Source: Candidatus Kuenenia stuttgartensis (GTDB lineage Bacteria; Planctomycetota; Planctomycetia; Isosphaerales; Isosphaeraceae). From it: a stretch of DNA of 40,037 nucleotides. How positions within the stretch are numbered: position 1 is the first letter of the stretch; every line of letters starts with the position of its first letter. The notes under the pieces were generated by a model that searched no databases, had not been told where the DNA came from, and saw only the letters and a list, made by a program, of their open reading frames with translations. Shown here piece after piece: positions 25,699 through 34,761 of the stretch. The DNA lies in NCBI GenBank assembly GCA_945865635.1, contig CAMBEP010000044.1, positions 1 to 40,037 on the forward strand, given 5' to 3'. The position numbers and the translations under genes were made by a program.

Positions 25699-26010
25699 CC
25701 TTAAGGTCGCCCGCACAATTTATCCAGGCGAATTGTTGACAATGCCCGGGGTAACCAGTCCCCGGCTTTTTTATGGATGATATTGATCGCCCCCCCTTCT
25801 TCTGACAGGTAATTTGAATCCGTCTAGATATGGCAGATAAGCCGGTCGCTGCGTCTGGGATTGCCTTTGAGGCTTGGGCGCTTCGGATTGATCATGCATG
25901 GATGACCGTTATTTGATAAGTTAGACTTAGTCACAGGAAGTCAAAGGCAGTGGCCTGGCCTCTTGATCGATCAGAAACAAGAATCTTGAGCTTCCCTCAA
26001 CGAATAAAAA
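25699..26010. other. Intergenic region of about 312 bp between greA and hisF
   Basis: It contains the greA terminator (listed separately), a run of seven C near 25790, and an AT-rich stretch near 25910-25930 that may hold the hisF promoter, though no clear pair of boxes was seen. No ORF is supported. Confidence 0.5.
25746..25772 (+). terminator. Intrinsic terminator of greA
   Basis: CCGGGG (25746-25751) pairs with CCCCGG (25760-25765) around an eight-base loop, and six T follow at 25767-25772. It is 48 bases past the greA stop, a textbook rho-independent terminator. Confidence 0.85.
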
Positions 26011-26808
26011 ATGCTTACAAAACGAATCATTCCGTGCCTTGACGTTCATCAGGGTCGTGTCGTAAAGGGCACAAACTTTGTCAACCTGCGTGATTCTGGC
26101 GATCCCGTTGAGCTTGCCTCGCGTTATGATGAGGAAGGTGCCGACGAGCTGGTCTTTCTGGACATTACGGCCAGCCACGAAGGCCGCGACATTATGCTGG
26201 ATGTGGTTTCGCGCACGGCGGAAGTCTGCTTCATGCCGCTCACGGTAGGAGGTGGCATTCGCAATCTGGACGACATTCGAAGGCTCTTGAACGCGGGGGC
26301 AGACAAGGTTTCGATCAACTCAGCCGCAGTGCGAGACCCAGATCTGGTGCGTCGGGCGGCTGAGCGGTTTGGCAGCCAGTGCATCGTGGTAAATATTGAC
26401 CCCAAGAGGATTTGGAAATTTATGGAGGGGGTGAGCAAGCAGGTCTGTGAGGTACACATCAACGGTGGCCGGCTTGCGACGGGGCTTGAAGCCGTAAGCT
26501 GGGCCAGGGAGGTGGAGCGTCTAGGAGCTGGCGAGATTGTATTGACATCGATGGATGCCGACGGGACCCAGGCGGGCTATGACCTGGAAATTACCCGTGC
26601 CGTGGCCGATGCGGTATCGATTCCCGTGGTGGCATCAGGCGGAGCCGGTTCGATCGACCATTTTGAGACGATCCTGCGTGATGGGCATGCCAGCGCTGCT
26701 CTAGCCGCAAGTCTGTTTCACCAGCGACAGCTCATCATAGGAGACTTAAAGTCGGAATTGGCACGCCGAGGTTTGCCGATGCGTCTTCTGGCAGAGTTGG
26801 GGTGCTGA
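26011..26808 (+). CDS. hisF: Imidazole glycerol phosphate synthase cyclase subunit HisF
   Basis: A 265-residue TIM-barrel enzyme. With HisH it converts PRFAR and ammonia to imidazole glycerol phosphate and AICAR in histidine synthesis. Asp11 in IPCLDV and Asp130 in VNIDPKR are the two catalytic aspartates at their expected numbers. Phosphate-binding loops are VGGGIRN near residues 80-86, HINGGR near 150, [13 protein letters not shown] near 181-193 and VASGGAGS near 208. The length is slightly above the usual 250-258. It stands alone: no hisH, hisA or other his gene is in the window, so histidine genes appear scattered, as is common in planctomycetes. Confidence 0.95.
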   Translation: MLTKRIIPCLDVHQGRVVKGTNFVNLRDSGDPVELASRYDEEGADELVFLDITASHEGRDIMLDVVSRTAEVCFMPLTVGGGIRNLDDIRRLLNAGADKVSINSAAVRDPDLVRRAAERFGSQCIVVNIDPKRIWKFMEGVSKQVCEVHINGGRLATGLEAVSWAREVERLGAGEIVLTSMDADGTQAGYDLEITRAVADAVSIPVVASGGAGSIDHFETILRDGHASAALAASLFHQRQLIIGDLKSELARRGLPMRLLAELGC

Positions 26809-27035
26809 ACGGTTGAGAGAATTTTGGAGCTTGATCATGAATAGGGCTTATAGATTGTAACGGCAACAGGAAAAGGTTTTTGTGAAGTTCTCAGGCGAGC
26901 GGAATTGTATTCGATGCCGGAACTGTGTAAATTATTGAGTACATGCAGAGATGAGAGATTGACGATGGTCTTCGCTCCGCCCAACCGTATCCTCTAAATT
27001 TACCATCGCACTGCTCTTGCAGGAGATTCGGATAT

Positions 27036-28193
27036 ATGTCGATTGCCCCGGATATTGCTGTCGGAACGTCAGCAAACGAGCCCGAAGCCAATAAGCTGTT
27101 CCGCATGTGTATGAAGCATAAGGGGTCTGACCTTCACTTGAAGGTGAACCTTGCGCCAGCGATGCGTCTTGCAGGAACTCTCAGGCAGATGCAGTTGCCG
27201 CCCTTGACTTCGGCAGACATGGAACGGCTGATGTTCCCGTTGCTGACAGCCAAGCAGAAGCAGATCCTGGAAGATGAAGGGGGCGTGGATTTCGCCCACA
27301 TTCTTCGCGACGAGCAAGGCAACGAGACCCGATTTCGGGTCAACCTTTTCAGAGCGCGTGGTTCATTGGCTTTAGTGGCTCGTCGGGTTAGCGATTCGAT
27401 TGCTAACTTTGAGCAGCTTGGCCTGCCTCCGATTTTGGCCGAGATCACCAAAGAAGACACCGGAATCATCATTCTGGCTGGTGTGACCGGTTCAGGCAAA
27501 TCGACGACAATTGCCTCCATGCTCCAGTATGTGAATGAAAACGAGCGATGCCATATTCTGACGGTCGAAGACCCGATTGAATACACTTATAAGGACGCCA
27601 AGTCGATTGTCAACCAGCGAGAGATCGGCATTGACGTTCTCGACTGGAACATTGCATTGAAGCATGCGGTGCGTCAGGATCCTGACATTATCCTGGTGGG
27701 TGAAATGCGTGACCAGGACACATTCCTGGCCGCCCTTCACGCCGCGGAAACAGGCCACCTTGTCTTTGGAACCATCCACGCCTCGAGCGCACCATCCACC
27801 ATCAGCCGGATCCTTGACCTGTTCCCCCAGGAAATGCACTCGGCGATGCGTCAGAATCTGGCCTTCAACCTGAAGGCTGTGGTGGCTCAGAAATTGCTGA
27901 AAACGACCAAAGACTGGGCCGAAAAAACGGGTGCGACACGGATTCCGACCTGTGAGATCATGAGAAGTAACCCGACCGTAAGGAAACTGATCCTGGCGGA
28001 GGAAGATTCGAAGCTCTCCGATGCGATCCGGATCGGACAGGACGAAGGCATGATGGACTTTACCGAGAGCTTGCGTCAGCTTGTACTGGCCGAGAAGATC
28101 GAACGGTCCACCGCCTTTGAAGTGGCCCCAAGCCCCGACGCTCTGAAGATGGCCCTCAAGGGCATTCAAGTGGCGGCTCCGGGAATTTTGTAA
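27036..28193 (+). CDS. PilT-like type IV pilus retraction ATPase
   Basis: A 385-residue secretion-type hexameric ATPase with intact motifs: GVTGSGKSTT (Walker A, near residues 148-157), LTVEDPIEYTY (Asp box), DPDIILVGEMRDQDT (Walker B), GHLVFGTIHASSA (His box), and a C-terminal region NPTVRKLILAEED that corresponds to the PilT AIRNLIRE segment. PilT powers pilus retraction; in other systems such proteins drive pseudopilus turnover. The start at 27036 follows a GGAG about 11 bases upstream. A GspE/PilB-like gene lies 100 bp downstream on the same strand, and platform and pseudopilin genes are on the opposite strand 4-12 kb away. Confidence 0.93.
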   Translation: MSIAPDIAVGTSANEPEANKLFRMCMKHKGSDLHLKVNLAPAMRLAGTLRQMQLPPLTSADMERLMFPLLTAKQKQILEDEGGVDFAHILRDEQGNETRFRVNLFRARGSLALVARRVSDSIANFEQLGLPPILAEITKEDTGIIILAGVTGSGKSTTIASMLQYVNENERCHILTVEDPIEYTYKDAKSIVNQREIGIDVLDWNIALKHAVRQDPDIILVGEMRDQDTFLAALHAAETGHLVFGTIHASSAPSTISRILDLFPQEMHSAMRQNLAFNLKAVVAQKLLKTTKDWAEKTGATRIPTCEIMRSNPTVRKLILAEEDSKLSDAIRIGQDEGMMDFTESLRQLVLAEKIERSTAFEVAPSPDALKMALKGIQVAAPGIL

Positions 28194-28293
28194 TGCCCAT
28201 CAACTTCCGACCGGGTTCAGGGCAAGCTTTTGGCTGGCCCTGCATGTTCCTGAAACCAATCCAATCACCGACTACCTGTGGAAAGCACAACTT

Positions 28294-30063
28294 ATGCTAC
28301 TCGTTCGGCTCAAAAGTTTGCAAATCATGACACTGGCCATAGTTGGTGTGCCTTTTTTGGCCCTTGATTCGGTTCAGGCGGAAGCGATTCTGCCATCCGC
28401 GTGGCTTCTGGCCCAGACGGCTGAAGTGGAGCGGATTACCGGCTTTTACATGAACATCGCCATATTTCTACCGGCACTGGCCTTGTTTGTGATCTGGGTT
28501 CCCACCGTCTGGTGGATTGATGACGACTCATTTGGCCTTGGCCTTGAGAAACGGGCCGCCTGGATCACAGCCAGCGTGCTCACTGGTATCATAGGCCTTC
28601 TGGTGATGTTGCTGGTGCCGTATTTTAGTGCAGGCCTTGCGGCGATGAGTTTTGCATATCTTGTGCCGACACTGGCGTATGTCGTGAGCCGCAACGGTCA
28701 GGTGGCTGATGTGGATAAAGTCCTAACTTTGTACCATTTCGGTAACATCGCCAATGAGTTTTTCGGCAAGCTTGGTGCGAAGAAAAAAGTATTCAACCGT
28801 AACAAGGCTTCCGCCAATGCCGGAATACCGGTCGAGTTCGTGGGCATCGACCTGAACACGCGCAAGATGGACATGTTCCGGGTTGCCAGAGCGAAAGAAT
28901 TTGAGCTTTTCGAAGAGGTTCAGGGCTTGGTATACGATGCGGTCAGCCGTCGCTCGACGGATATTTATCTGGAACCTTCTCAGGATCAGCTTCAGGTCCG
29001 ATATCGGATTGACGGTGTGCTGGTACAGGCCGAGCCCTTTGATACAGAGACTGGTCCGGAAATTGTGGACATTATCAAAACGCTTTCGGGCATGAGTGTT
29101 GAAGAGAAGCGAAAGCCCCAGGAAGGGACGTTTTCGGCCAAGGTGGAAAACCGGACGGTCGAGGCCCGGGTGGCTTCGGCCGGCACGAAGGTGGGCGAGA
29201 AGGTCGCGATTCGCCTGTTTGACAAGCGAATCATGGTCACCAAGCTCGAACTGCTGGGTTTAACCTCGAAAGAGGAAGAGAAGGTAAGGGCTTCGGTAGA
29301 AAAGGATATGGGCTTGGTTTTGGCCGTTGGGCCAGCCGGGTGTGGCAAGTCGAACACGATCTATAGCATTGTCCGCTCACTTGACCCGATGATTCGGGAC
29401 ATCAAGACACTTGAAGAAGTGGTGGAACAGCAAATTGACAACGTGGTTGCGGAAGAATTCAACCCCAAGGCTGGCGAGACGATTGTTGACAAGTTCAAGA
29501 GCATTCTTCGGACCGATCCGCAAGTTGTGATGCTGAGCGACTTCCGGGACGACGATCTTGCGAAGGTAGCCCTTCAGGCGGCAAGCACCAATCGGCTTGT
29601 GTTATCCTCGTGTGTTGGAACGGATGCCGTCAAGGGCATCATGAGCCTGATCGAACGAGGCCTGAGCCGCGATGCGATTGCCGAATCGCTGGTACTGATA
29701 GTCTCCCAGCGGCTTGTTCGCACACTTTGCGAAGGGTGCAAGGAGCCATATCAGCCGAAGCCTGAATTCCTCAAAAAATACAATCTGCCAGAGGATACGG
29801 AAGCATTCTACCGTCCTCCGACAGAGCCATTGCCACAGGTTTGTCCTGAGTGCAGCGGTGTTGGATTCGTGGGCCGGACCGGGATCTTCGAAGTGCTTGA
29901 GGTGACAGATGCGATTCGCGAGATCATCGCCAATAATCCAACCGAAGCCGCCTTGCGTGCCGCTGCGGCCCAGCAGCGCATGATGGGGCTTTCGCGGAAT
30001 GGTTTGAGGCTTGTGCTGGAAGGCCGAACATCGATTGACGAACTCATGCGGGCTTTGAAATAA
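28294..30063 (+). CDS. Membrane-anchored GspE/PilB-like ATPase with altered catalytic motifs
   Basis: A 589-residue protein. Residues 1-30 look like a signal or first helix; further helices lie near 50-71, 84-105 and 112-130. This membrane part replaces the usual cytoplasmic N1 domain. From about residue 195 it matches GspE/PilB: STDIYLEPSQDQLQVRYRIDG, EKRKPQEGTFSAK, then Walker A GPAGCGKSNT near 346-355. The zinc site is present as CEGC and CPEC near 478-515. Other key motifs deviate: Walker B is VVMLSDFRD where GEIRD is usual (Glu to Asp), the Asp box reads TLEEVVE instead of TIEDPVE, and the His box is LSSCVGTDA with the His replaced. ATP binding is likely, hydrolysis doubtful. It may be a regulatory or assembly partner of the upstream PilT-like protein. 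Confidence 0.88.
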   Translation: MLLVRLKSLQIMTLAIVGVPFLALDSVQAEAILPSAWLLAQTAEVERITGFYMNIAIFLPALALFVIWVPTVWWIDDDSFGLGLEKRAAWITASVLTGIIGLLVMLLVPYFSAGLAAMSFAYLVPTLAYVVSRNGQVADVDKVLTLYHFGNIANEFFGKLGAKKKVFNRNKASANAGIPVEFVGIDLNTRKMDMFRVARAKEFELFEEVQGLVYDAVSRRSTDIYLEPSQDQLQVRYRIDGVLVQAEPFDTETGPEIVDIIKTLSGMSVEEKRKPQEGTFSAKVENRTVEARVASAGTKVGEKVAIRLFDKRIMVTKLELLGLTSKEEEKVRASVEKDMGLVLAVGPAGCGKSNTIYSIVRSLDPMIRDIKTLEEVVEQQIDNVVAEEFNPKAGETIVDKFKSILRTDPQVVMLSDFRDDDLAKVALQAASTNRLVLSSCVGTDAVKGIMSLIERGLSRDAIAESLVLIVSQRLVRTLCEGCKEPYQPKPEFLKKYNLPEDTEAFYRPPTEPLPQVCPECSGVGFVGRTGIFEVLEVTDAIREIIANNPTEAALRAAAAQQRMMGLSRNGLRLVLEGRTSIDELMRALK

Positions 30064-30146
30064 GCCTTGGCTTTGAATGGGGTTCGGGGATTCATTCACT
30101 GAACAATATCTGGCATAAGAAAAAGCATTTTTGAGGAGTTGTTGGC

Positions 30147-30863
30147 ATGGATATGATTTTTGATGGTGTGGCAGTGCTCTTCCTGTTCTTCGCTTTCATA
30201 GCGATTTCATCGGAAGGCCTTTGGGGATCGGCTCTGGCATTTTTCAACATCGCATTCTCTGCTCTTGTGGCGATGAGTTTTGCCGACAAACTGGCTGGGA
30301 TCATAGTCAAAAGCGCATCGTTCCTGAGCGGGTTTGCTGACTGTCTGAGTCTTGGCGGCATCTTTGCCGTGACTCTGATTCTGCTTCGATTTGCGACCGA
30401 TTATCTCGCGCCCGGCAAGTTGCACCTGCCTCCTGCTTTGGAGGGGATCGGCAAGATCGTCTTCGGCGCAGCCGCAGCCGGTCTTTTGGTCGGGTTTCTG
30501 ATGGTCATTCTTCAAACCGCGCCGGTTCATAAAAAGATTTTCTGGGGCATGTATACACCCGGAACTTCCAATCCTCCATTTGGGCTCGGGCTTGATGAGA
30601 AGGCCCTGAAGCTTGTGGAAGTCGGCCTGACAGGTCCATTCAAGGGCAAGAACGCCTTCAATGCTTCGGATTGGGTTACAAAGCATACAGCCGCAAGACC
30701 TTACGACAACACGGCTGAAGAAGCAACAGATGCCAAGGCGAAATCAGGCACTGGAACAGGCGAAGCGGCTCCTTCGGCTTCGGGCGGGCCCGACTCGACA
30801 TCGCCCCGTATTCCTGGTGGTACCGGTGGAGCTGCCGTAGGATTGGCCCCAACCGCTCCCTGA
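30147..30863 (+). CDS. CvpA-like multi-pass membrane protein
   Basis: A 238-residue protein with four predicted helices (about 5-24, 27-48, 67-90 and 105-127), the CvpA layout, including a small-residue-rich fourth helix (VFGAAAAGLLVGFLMVILQ). After the helices is a soluble part of about 40 residues and then a low-complexity Gly/Ser/Pro/Thr tail (about 190-238). CvpA proteins are linked to colicin V export and envelope integrity, with no settled mechanism. GAGGAG at 30133-30138 is eight bases before the ATG. It is 83 bp behind the GspE/PilB-like gene and may share its transcript. Confidence 0.72.
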   Translation: MDMIFDGVAVLFLFFAFIAISSEGLWGSALAFFNIAFSALVAMSFADKLAGIIVKSASFLSGFADCLSLGGIFAVTLILLRFATDYLAPGKLHLPPALEGIGKIVFGAAAAGLLVGFLMVILQTAPVHKKIFWGMYTPGTSNPPFGLGLDEKALKLVEVGLTGPFKGKNAFNASDWVTKHTAARPYDNTAEEATDAKAKSGTGTGEAAPSASGGPDSTSPRIPGGTGGAAVGLAPTAP

Positions 30864-31193
30864 GAGTTTTTTTGCTGACCAACACGAATCCTCTCTCAGG
30901 GCCGCTTTCGGATAAAGCTTTCAGGATGCTTGAAAAGTGACTTGAAAGCTCGATCCGTTTTGACCCAGGGCAGGATGCCAAGGTGTTCTTTTTGATTGAA
31001 GAGCATCTGTTGGATGACTCGTAAGTATTTGCGAGTGATTGTCAGCTTCAGGCTTCACCTTTAGGAAAAGCATGCGGGCCTGGCTCGATTGACTGTCTGA
31101 ATCTGGAGAAATGGATCTCCTGCTCTCTGGAACGCCATTTTAAAAGTCTGATCCTTACAAAAACAGACCATGCCTCTCTATCAGGTGCCCGAA
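30864..31193. other. Intergenic region of about 330 bp with inverted repeat
   Basis: A perfect 9-bp inverted repeat (30858-30866 with 30893-30901, CCCTGAGAG and its complement) spans the stop of the CvpA-like gene and encloses a run of seven T. It may form a weak terminator-like structure. The rest, before the isomerase-like gene, shows no clear promoter or ORF. Confidence 0.45.
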
Positions 31194-32030
31194 ATGAACC
31201 GAATTCTGAGCTGCTTCTCCAACTCATTTGGCCCACTTGGGGTTTGGTCCGCCTCTGAAAATCTTCGAGCTACAGGGCTGACACATCTTGAGTTGGCCCT
31301 GCGCGGTCATAATTTTGGTGGCCTGATTATCCCGGAAGAGTCGGTTGTGACGGAGAAGGCTGATGATGCAACAGCCCAGCGTTTCGTAGAGCATTTGGCC
31401 CGCCATCAGGCTGCGGTCTCCGGATGCAATGTTGGGGGTGCCAATCTCCTGACTCAAGAGGGAGTGACGACGACTTGCAATCGGATCAAATTTGCAGCCC
31501 GCTGGTTTGGGGTCAAGATTTGCGTCACAGGTGCAGGCCAGCCGGCCAACGCTGATGAGTGGTCTGTTATTGCCGGCAATTTGCACACCATTGGCAATGT
31601 TGCTGCCGATTGTGGAATTATGCTTGCTCTGGAAACGCACAAGGGCCCGACCCAAAACGCTTCGGCCATGCTCCAAACCTTGGAAGCTGTTGATCACCCG
31701 GCGGTTCGTCTGAATTTTGATACAGGAAACATTGCCTATTACAACCAAGGCATGACACCTATGGACGAGCTCAAAAAAGTGGCTTCGCTAGTGGTCAATG
31801 TTCACGTCAAAGACAATCGTGGCCAGCTTGAAGACTGGTTTTTCCCGGCTTTGGGCGAGGGCGGGGCGGTCGATTTTACTTCAATTCGCGAAACACTCGA
31901 TGCCCAGAATTACAAAGGTGCTTATACCGTTGAGCTGGAAGGCATCGGCGGCGAGCCGGAACCCGGGCTGGAAGAGCGTGTTGATCGGCTCCGTAAAAGC
32001 TATGAGTGGTTAAAATCATGCGGATATTGA
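31194..32030 (+). CDS. Sugar phosphate isomerase/epimerase-like TIM-barrel protein
   Basis: A 278-residue protein of the xylose isomerase-like TIM barrel family (AP endonuclease 2 fold). Metal-site segments are LALETHKGPTQNA near residues 145-157, RLNFDTGNIAYYN near 172-184, VNVHVKDNRG near 201-210, and the late TVELEG near 246-251, supplying the usual Glu, Asp, His and Glu ligands. Members isomerise or epimerise sugars or act as inosose dehydratases; the substrate cannot be read off. An ATG at 31170 is also in frame, but 31194 has AGGTG seven bases upstream and gives the typical short N-terminus. It is convergent with the pilus-type operon. Confidence 0.82.
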   Translation: MNRILSCFSNSFGPLGVWSASENLRATGLTHLELALRGHNFGGLIIPEESVVTEKADDATAQRFVEHLARHQAAVSGCNVGGANLLTQEGVTTTCNRIKFAARWFGVKICVTGAGQPANADEWSVIAGNLHTIGNVAADCGIMLALETHKGPTQNASAMLQTLEAVDHPAVRLNFDTGNIAYYNQGMTPMDELKKVASLVVNVHVKDNRGQLEDWFFPALGEGGAVDFTSIRETLDAQNYKGAYTVELEGIGGEPEPGLEERVDRLRKSYEWLKSCGY

Positions 32031-32393
32031 TTTGGCATTTTTTTGAAAAATGATTGAAAGCGGGAATTATAGTTGTCGCGGCCACACATGATACATCGTA
32101 TCAGAATGATGCCGGAGGCATCAAAGCAAGTCGCCGGTGGTTGAGCGAAGCGACACCTTCCGGTTATGAGATGGGGTAAAAGCTGCTGGCACCCCGGCAG
32201 GGGTGCAAGACCTTATACCGAGTTGTCGTCCGGTGGTGTCGTCGCTGAAACGCTCCTCAACCACCGGCTACTGGCTGCGAGGCCTCCGGCATCGTCGCGA
32301 TCAAAAAGTGTCATTAATGGTCGCGAAGAGTATAGGCGACACATTTTTTTTTGCGTCTCTACATCCACAATTCAGGCGTTTTGATTGGGTGGG
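32031..32393. other. Convergent intergenic region filled by a repeat element
   Basis: This lies between the stops of the isomerase-like gene (plus) and the TPR gene (minus). Nearly all of it is copy B of the dispersed element (32068-32334), followed by a run of nine T near 32344-32352. Open frames here (32166-32409) are within the repeat and are not genes. Confidence 0.8.
32068..32334 (-). repeat. Complete copy B of the dispersed MITE-like hairpin element
   Basis: A 267-bp element with TATA at both ends and imperfect terminal inverted repeats: TATAGTTGTCGCGGCC on the left and, read from the other end, TATACTCTTCGCGACC (12 of 16 identical). Inside are at least five hairpins: GATGCC/GGCATC near 32109-32121, CCGGTGGT with its complement around GAGCGAAGCGAC (diverged at one arm, about 32134-32164), GCACCCC/GGGGTGC around a four-base loop (32189-32206), ACCACCGG/CCGGTGGT around 32230-32267, and another GATGCC/GGCATC-like pair near 32278-32294. 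There is no room for a transposase. Copy C repeats it in opposite orientation with only scattered differences. Confidence 0.9.
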
Positions 32394-33710
32394 TTATCTC
32401 AGCATTTGAATGATGGAATCAAGCTCTTCTGAACAGATCAATATCAGGTATTCCTGTAGCTTGATATGAAGCGAAACGAACAGGGTGCAAAAAAGGACAA
32501 AAAGATACATCAATGGGAATCTCATCAGCAAATGGAAGCTGTGAAGCTTGGCTTGCAGATCAGCAATCCGGCATTTGAGTATCCACTGGATAAAGCCTCC
32601 AAGGTTTATCATCATGCCGATATAATAGGTGATGACCAGAATGAAGGAGAGTGCGTGCCAGATTTGGTCGGCGCGGACTTTAATTTCATTATATTGCAGA
32701 ACGGAGTGATGGAATTGGTTGTTAGCAATGGAATCGCTCAGCTTGGGGCCCAAGAGGCTCAATGGCCAGTAGGAAGAGGTCAGGGCAAGGCCGATGCAGA
32801 ACATATTCCAGGAACTGCGATTTAAATCGAATGTGGAATGTTTGCTGGCCCTGCCAAATATTTTCTCAATCAGGCCGATTCGCAATCCATGATCGGGAAC
32901 GATCACAATCGAGTTCCAAAACTGTGTATAATCGTCGAGTAATTTCTGATAAAATGGCCAGAGCTCACAATTGGGGTTTTCCGTCTGAATCAATGGACTG
33001 GAGGCCATGAGGCCGTTGTGTTGGATATCTTCGAGGCGGACGAGGAATCCAAGGTTTTTTGGATCCAGGCGAGTTGCAACCTGATAATCGTGAAATGCAG
33101 CCGAGGGGATGCCGAGATTCATGAGCATTTCTGCCCTGAAGGCCCTGGCACCGGCATGTAAAGGCTCGCATAAAATCTGCAAGGTAGATTTCAGGTGTTC
33201 CGGGCTGGTATAAAAAATGTATTGATAAATAAATTGGTAGAGGTCCGTTTCCGTGATGGTGCCATTTAAAACAAGGCCGATCTGCTCTTCAAGAACTCCG
33301 CTCAGGCCATCGCCAAGTTTCTTCAGCTCAAGGCCCCGCAGAACGTGCGCAGTGGGTTCTTTAGGGGACTTCTTGATAGATTCCGTCATATCTTTCAGGG
33401 CTTTATGACCATTTCCCAGCATGGAAAAGAACATGCCCCTGTTGAGCTGCCATACGACTCGGAATTCCTCAGGGCCTAACTCCATGGCTTGATCCATGGC
33501 TGCGATTGCATCCGTCAGCCGATTATTTTTCGCCAGTAGCCAGCTCCATGCGGCATGAGGCAAGCCGTGGCCTGAATATTCGAGAAGTGCCTTTTGAATC
33601 AGGTCTTCAAGCTGGGCTTCACCTTCCGGGGTTTCGGCCATTTGGCTAAGGATCTTGAAATCCCTGATTTGTTCAAGGCTTTCGGGCAGTTTTGAATCAG
33701 GGATTTTCAT
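32394..33710 (-). CDS. TPR-repeat protein with C-terminal membrane helices
   Basis: A 438-residue protein, last gene of the platform/pseudopilin operon, 22-28 bp behind the DUF1559 gene. TPR-like helical pairs occupy about residues 40-225, for example NRLTDAIAAMDQAMELGPEEF, GNGHKALKDMTESIKKSPKEP and IPSAAFHDYQVATRLDPKNL. The C-terminal third has hydrophobic helices around 300-320, 355-385 and 400-430. A GTG two codons upstream is possible, but the ATG at 33710 has AGG five bases before it. TPR proteins often act as assembly factors (as PilF does in type IV pili), but those are lipoproteins without this membrane part, so the role is inferred from position only. Confidence 0.7.
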   Translation of the reverse strand: MKIPDSKLPESLEQIRDFKILSQMAETPEGEAQLEDLIQKALLEYSGHGLPHAAWSWLLAKNNRLTDAIAAMDQAMELGPEEFRVVWQLNRGMFFSMLGNGHKALKDMTESIKKSPKEPTAHVLRGLELKKLGDGLSGVLEEQIGLVLNGTITETDLYQFIYQYIFYTSPEHLKSTLQILCEPLHAGARAFRAEMLMNLGIPSAAFHDYQVATRLDPKNLGFLVRLEDIQHNGLMASSPLIQTENPNCELWPFYQKLLDDYTQFWNSIVIVPDHGLRIGLIEKIFGRASKHSTFDLNRSSWNMFCIGLALTSSYWPLSLLGPKLSDSIANNQFHHSVLQYNEIKVRADQIWHALSFILVITYYIGMMINLGGFIQWILKCRIADLQAKLHSFHLLMRFPLMYLFVLFCTLFVSLHIKLQEYLILICSEELDSIIQMLR

Positions 33711-33738
33711 GGACACCTGCGGAATATTCGTGACGAAC

Positions 33739-34761
33739 TCAATAGCTGTCGGAGCTGATCAATTCACCATCAGCTCGATTTCCCAAGCGGTTGAAGATCT
33801 GTGGCTGTAGGGTATTTTTCAGGAATCGAACGGATCCGTCGCCGAAGCAAAAATTGGAACCTCCCGGGTGGCTACTCGAATATCCGCCGCAGAACCGCTG
33901 GAATCGCAATCGGGCTTGGTCCGGAGTCTCATTTTTCTGAGTGGCAATGGGTTCAACCTCGTCGTTGGAACCCGGAATTCCCGTGAAATTTGGAGCTCCT
34001 GCGGCCGTACCGTCGGAGGCGATCAAGGGCGGGAAGCCGCTGGACGCGTTGACAGGATGGCCTGTATTTCGCAATGTCGCCGATGTACCGCTGGCCCAGC
34101 CAAGGTCGGCAGCGGTTTTGTGCTCGCCCAGAAAAATGGTGTAACTGGAACCGTCCTGGATTTCTTCAAGCCGGGTCGCTGAATTCAAATAAAAGACACC
34201 CTTGTTGGTTTTATCGACCGGGGCTTCCGTATCGTGATAATTCGCAGCGTAGGAGCTGGTCGCGATCCTGTCGACGCCGACGGTCATGCCGCGCCAGGAA
34301 CCGGCATCCGATGGGCACATCAATGTGCTGATCGTCACTCCTCGGACTGTCAAATTGTGTGGGTCATAAAGCCCCACATTGAAATTGAAATGTCGCTGGG
34401 CGGACTTCTGTTCAAAATAGGGAAGGAGTTGGGTGATCCAGTTGAAGTGCGAGCCTTTTGGAAGATTGTCAATCGGGCCAGTCGCATTAATCACACCCGG
34501 TGGAAAAACATAATGGGCGGATTCATAATTATTCATCGCCAAGCCCAACTGGCTGAGATTATTCACACATTGAGCCCTTCTGGCCGCCTCGCGGGCTGAC
34601 TGCACGGCGGGCAGCAGCAGAGCGATTAAAACGGCGATAATGGCAATGACAACCAGAAGTTCAATCAGTGTAAATCCGCGACGTTTCATGTTAAGGCTCG
34701 CTGAGTTTAAATCCTGGCTGGAATGGTTTTGTGAAGTGGGCTGATTCATGCTGCTGGTCAT
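33739..34761 (-). CDS. DUF1559 family prepilin-like protein (H-x9-DG type)
   Basis: A 340-residue protein with a type IV prepilin leader, MKRRG|FTLIELLVVIAIIAV, and the planctomycete continuation LPAVQSAREAARRAQCVNNL. The C-terminal HPGGSNFCFGDGS matches the H-x9-DG motif of DUF1559. Such proteins are strongly expanded in Planctomycetes and are presumed exported by type II or type IV machinery after prepilin peptidase cleavage. The ATG at 34761 overlaps the previous stop as ATGA and gives a 29-residue leader; an ATG at 34689 gives the usual five-residue leader, so the true start is uncertain. Its place among platform and minor pseudopilin genes suggests it is a filament subunit or dedicated substrate of this system. 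Confidence 0.9.
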   Translation of the reverse strand: MTSSMNQPTSQNHSSQDLNSASLNMKRRGFTLIELLVVIAIIAVLIALLLPAVQSAREAARRAQCVNNLSQLGLAMNNYESAHYVFPPGVINATGPIDNLPKGSHFNWITQLLPYFEQKSAQRHFNFNVGLYDPHNLTVRGVTISTLMCPSDAGSWRGMTVGVDRIATSSYAANYHDTEAPVDKTNKGVFYLNSATRLEEIQDGSSYTIFLGEHKTAADLGWASGTSATLRNTGHPVNASSGFPPLIASDGTAAGAPNFTGIPGSNDEVEPIATQKNETPDQARLRFQRFCGGYSSSHPGGSNFCFGDGSVRFLKNTLQPQIFNRLGNRADGELISSDSY

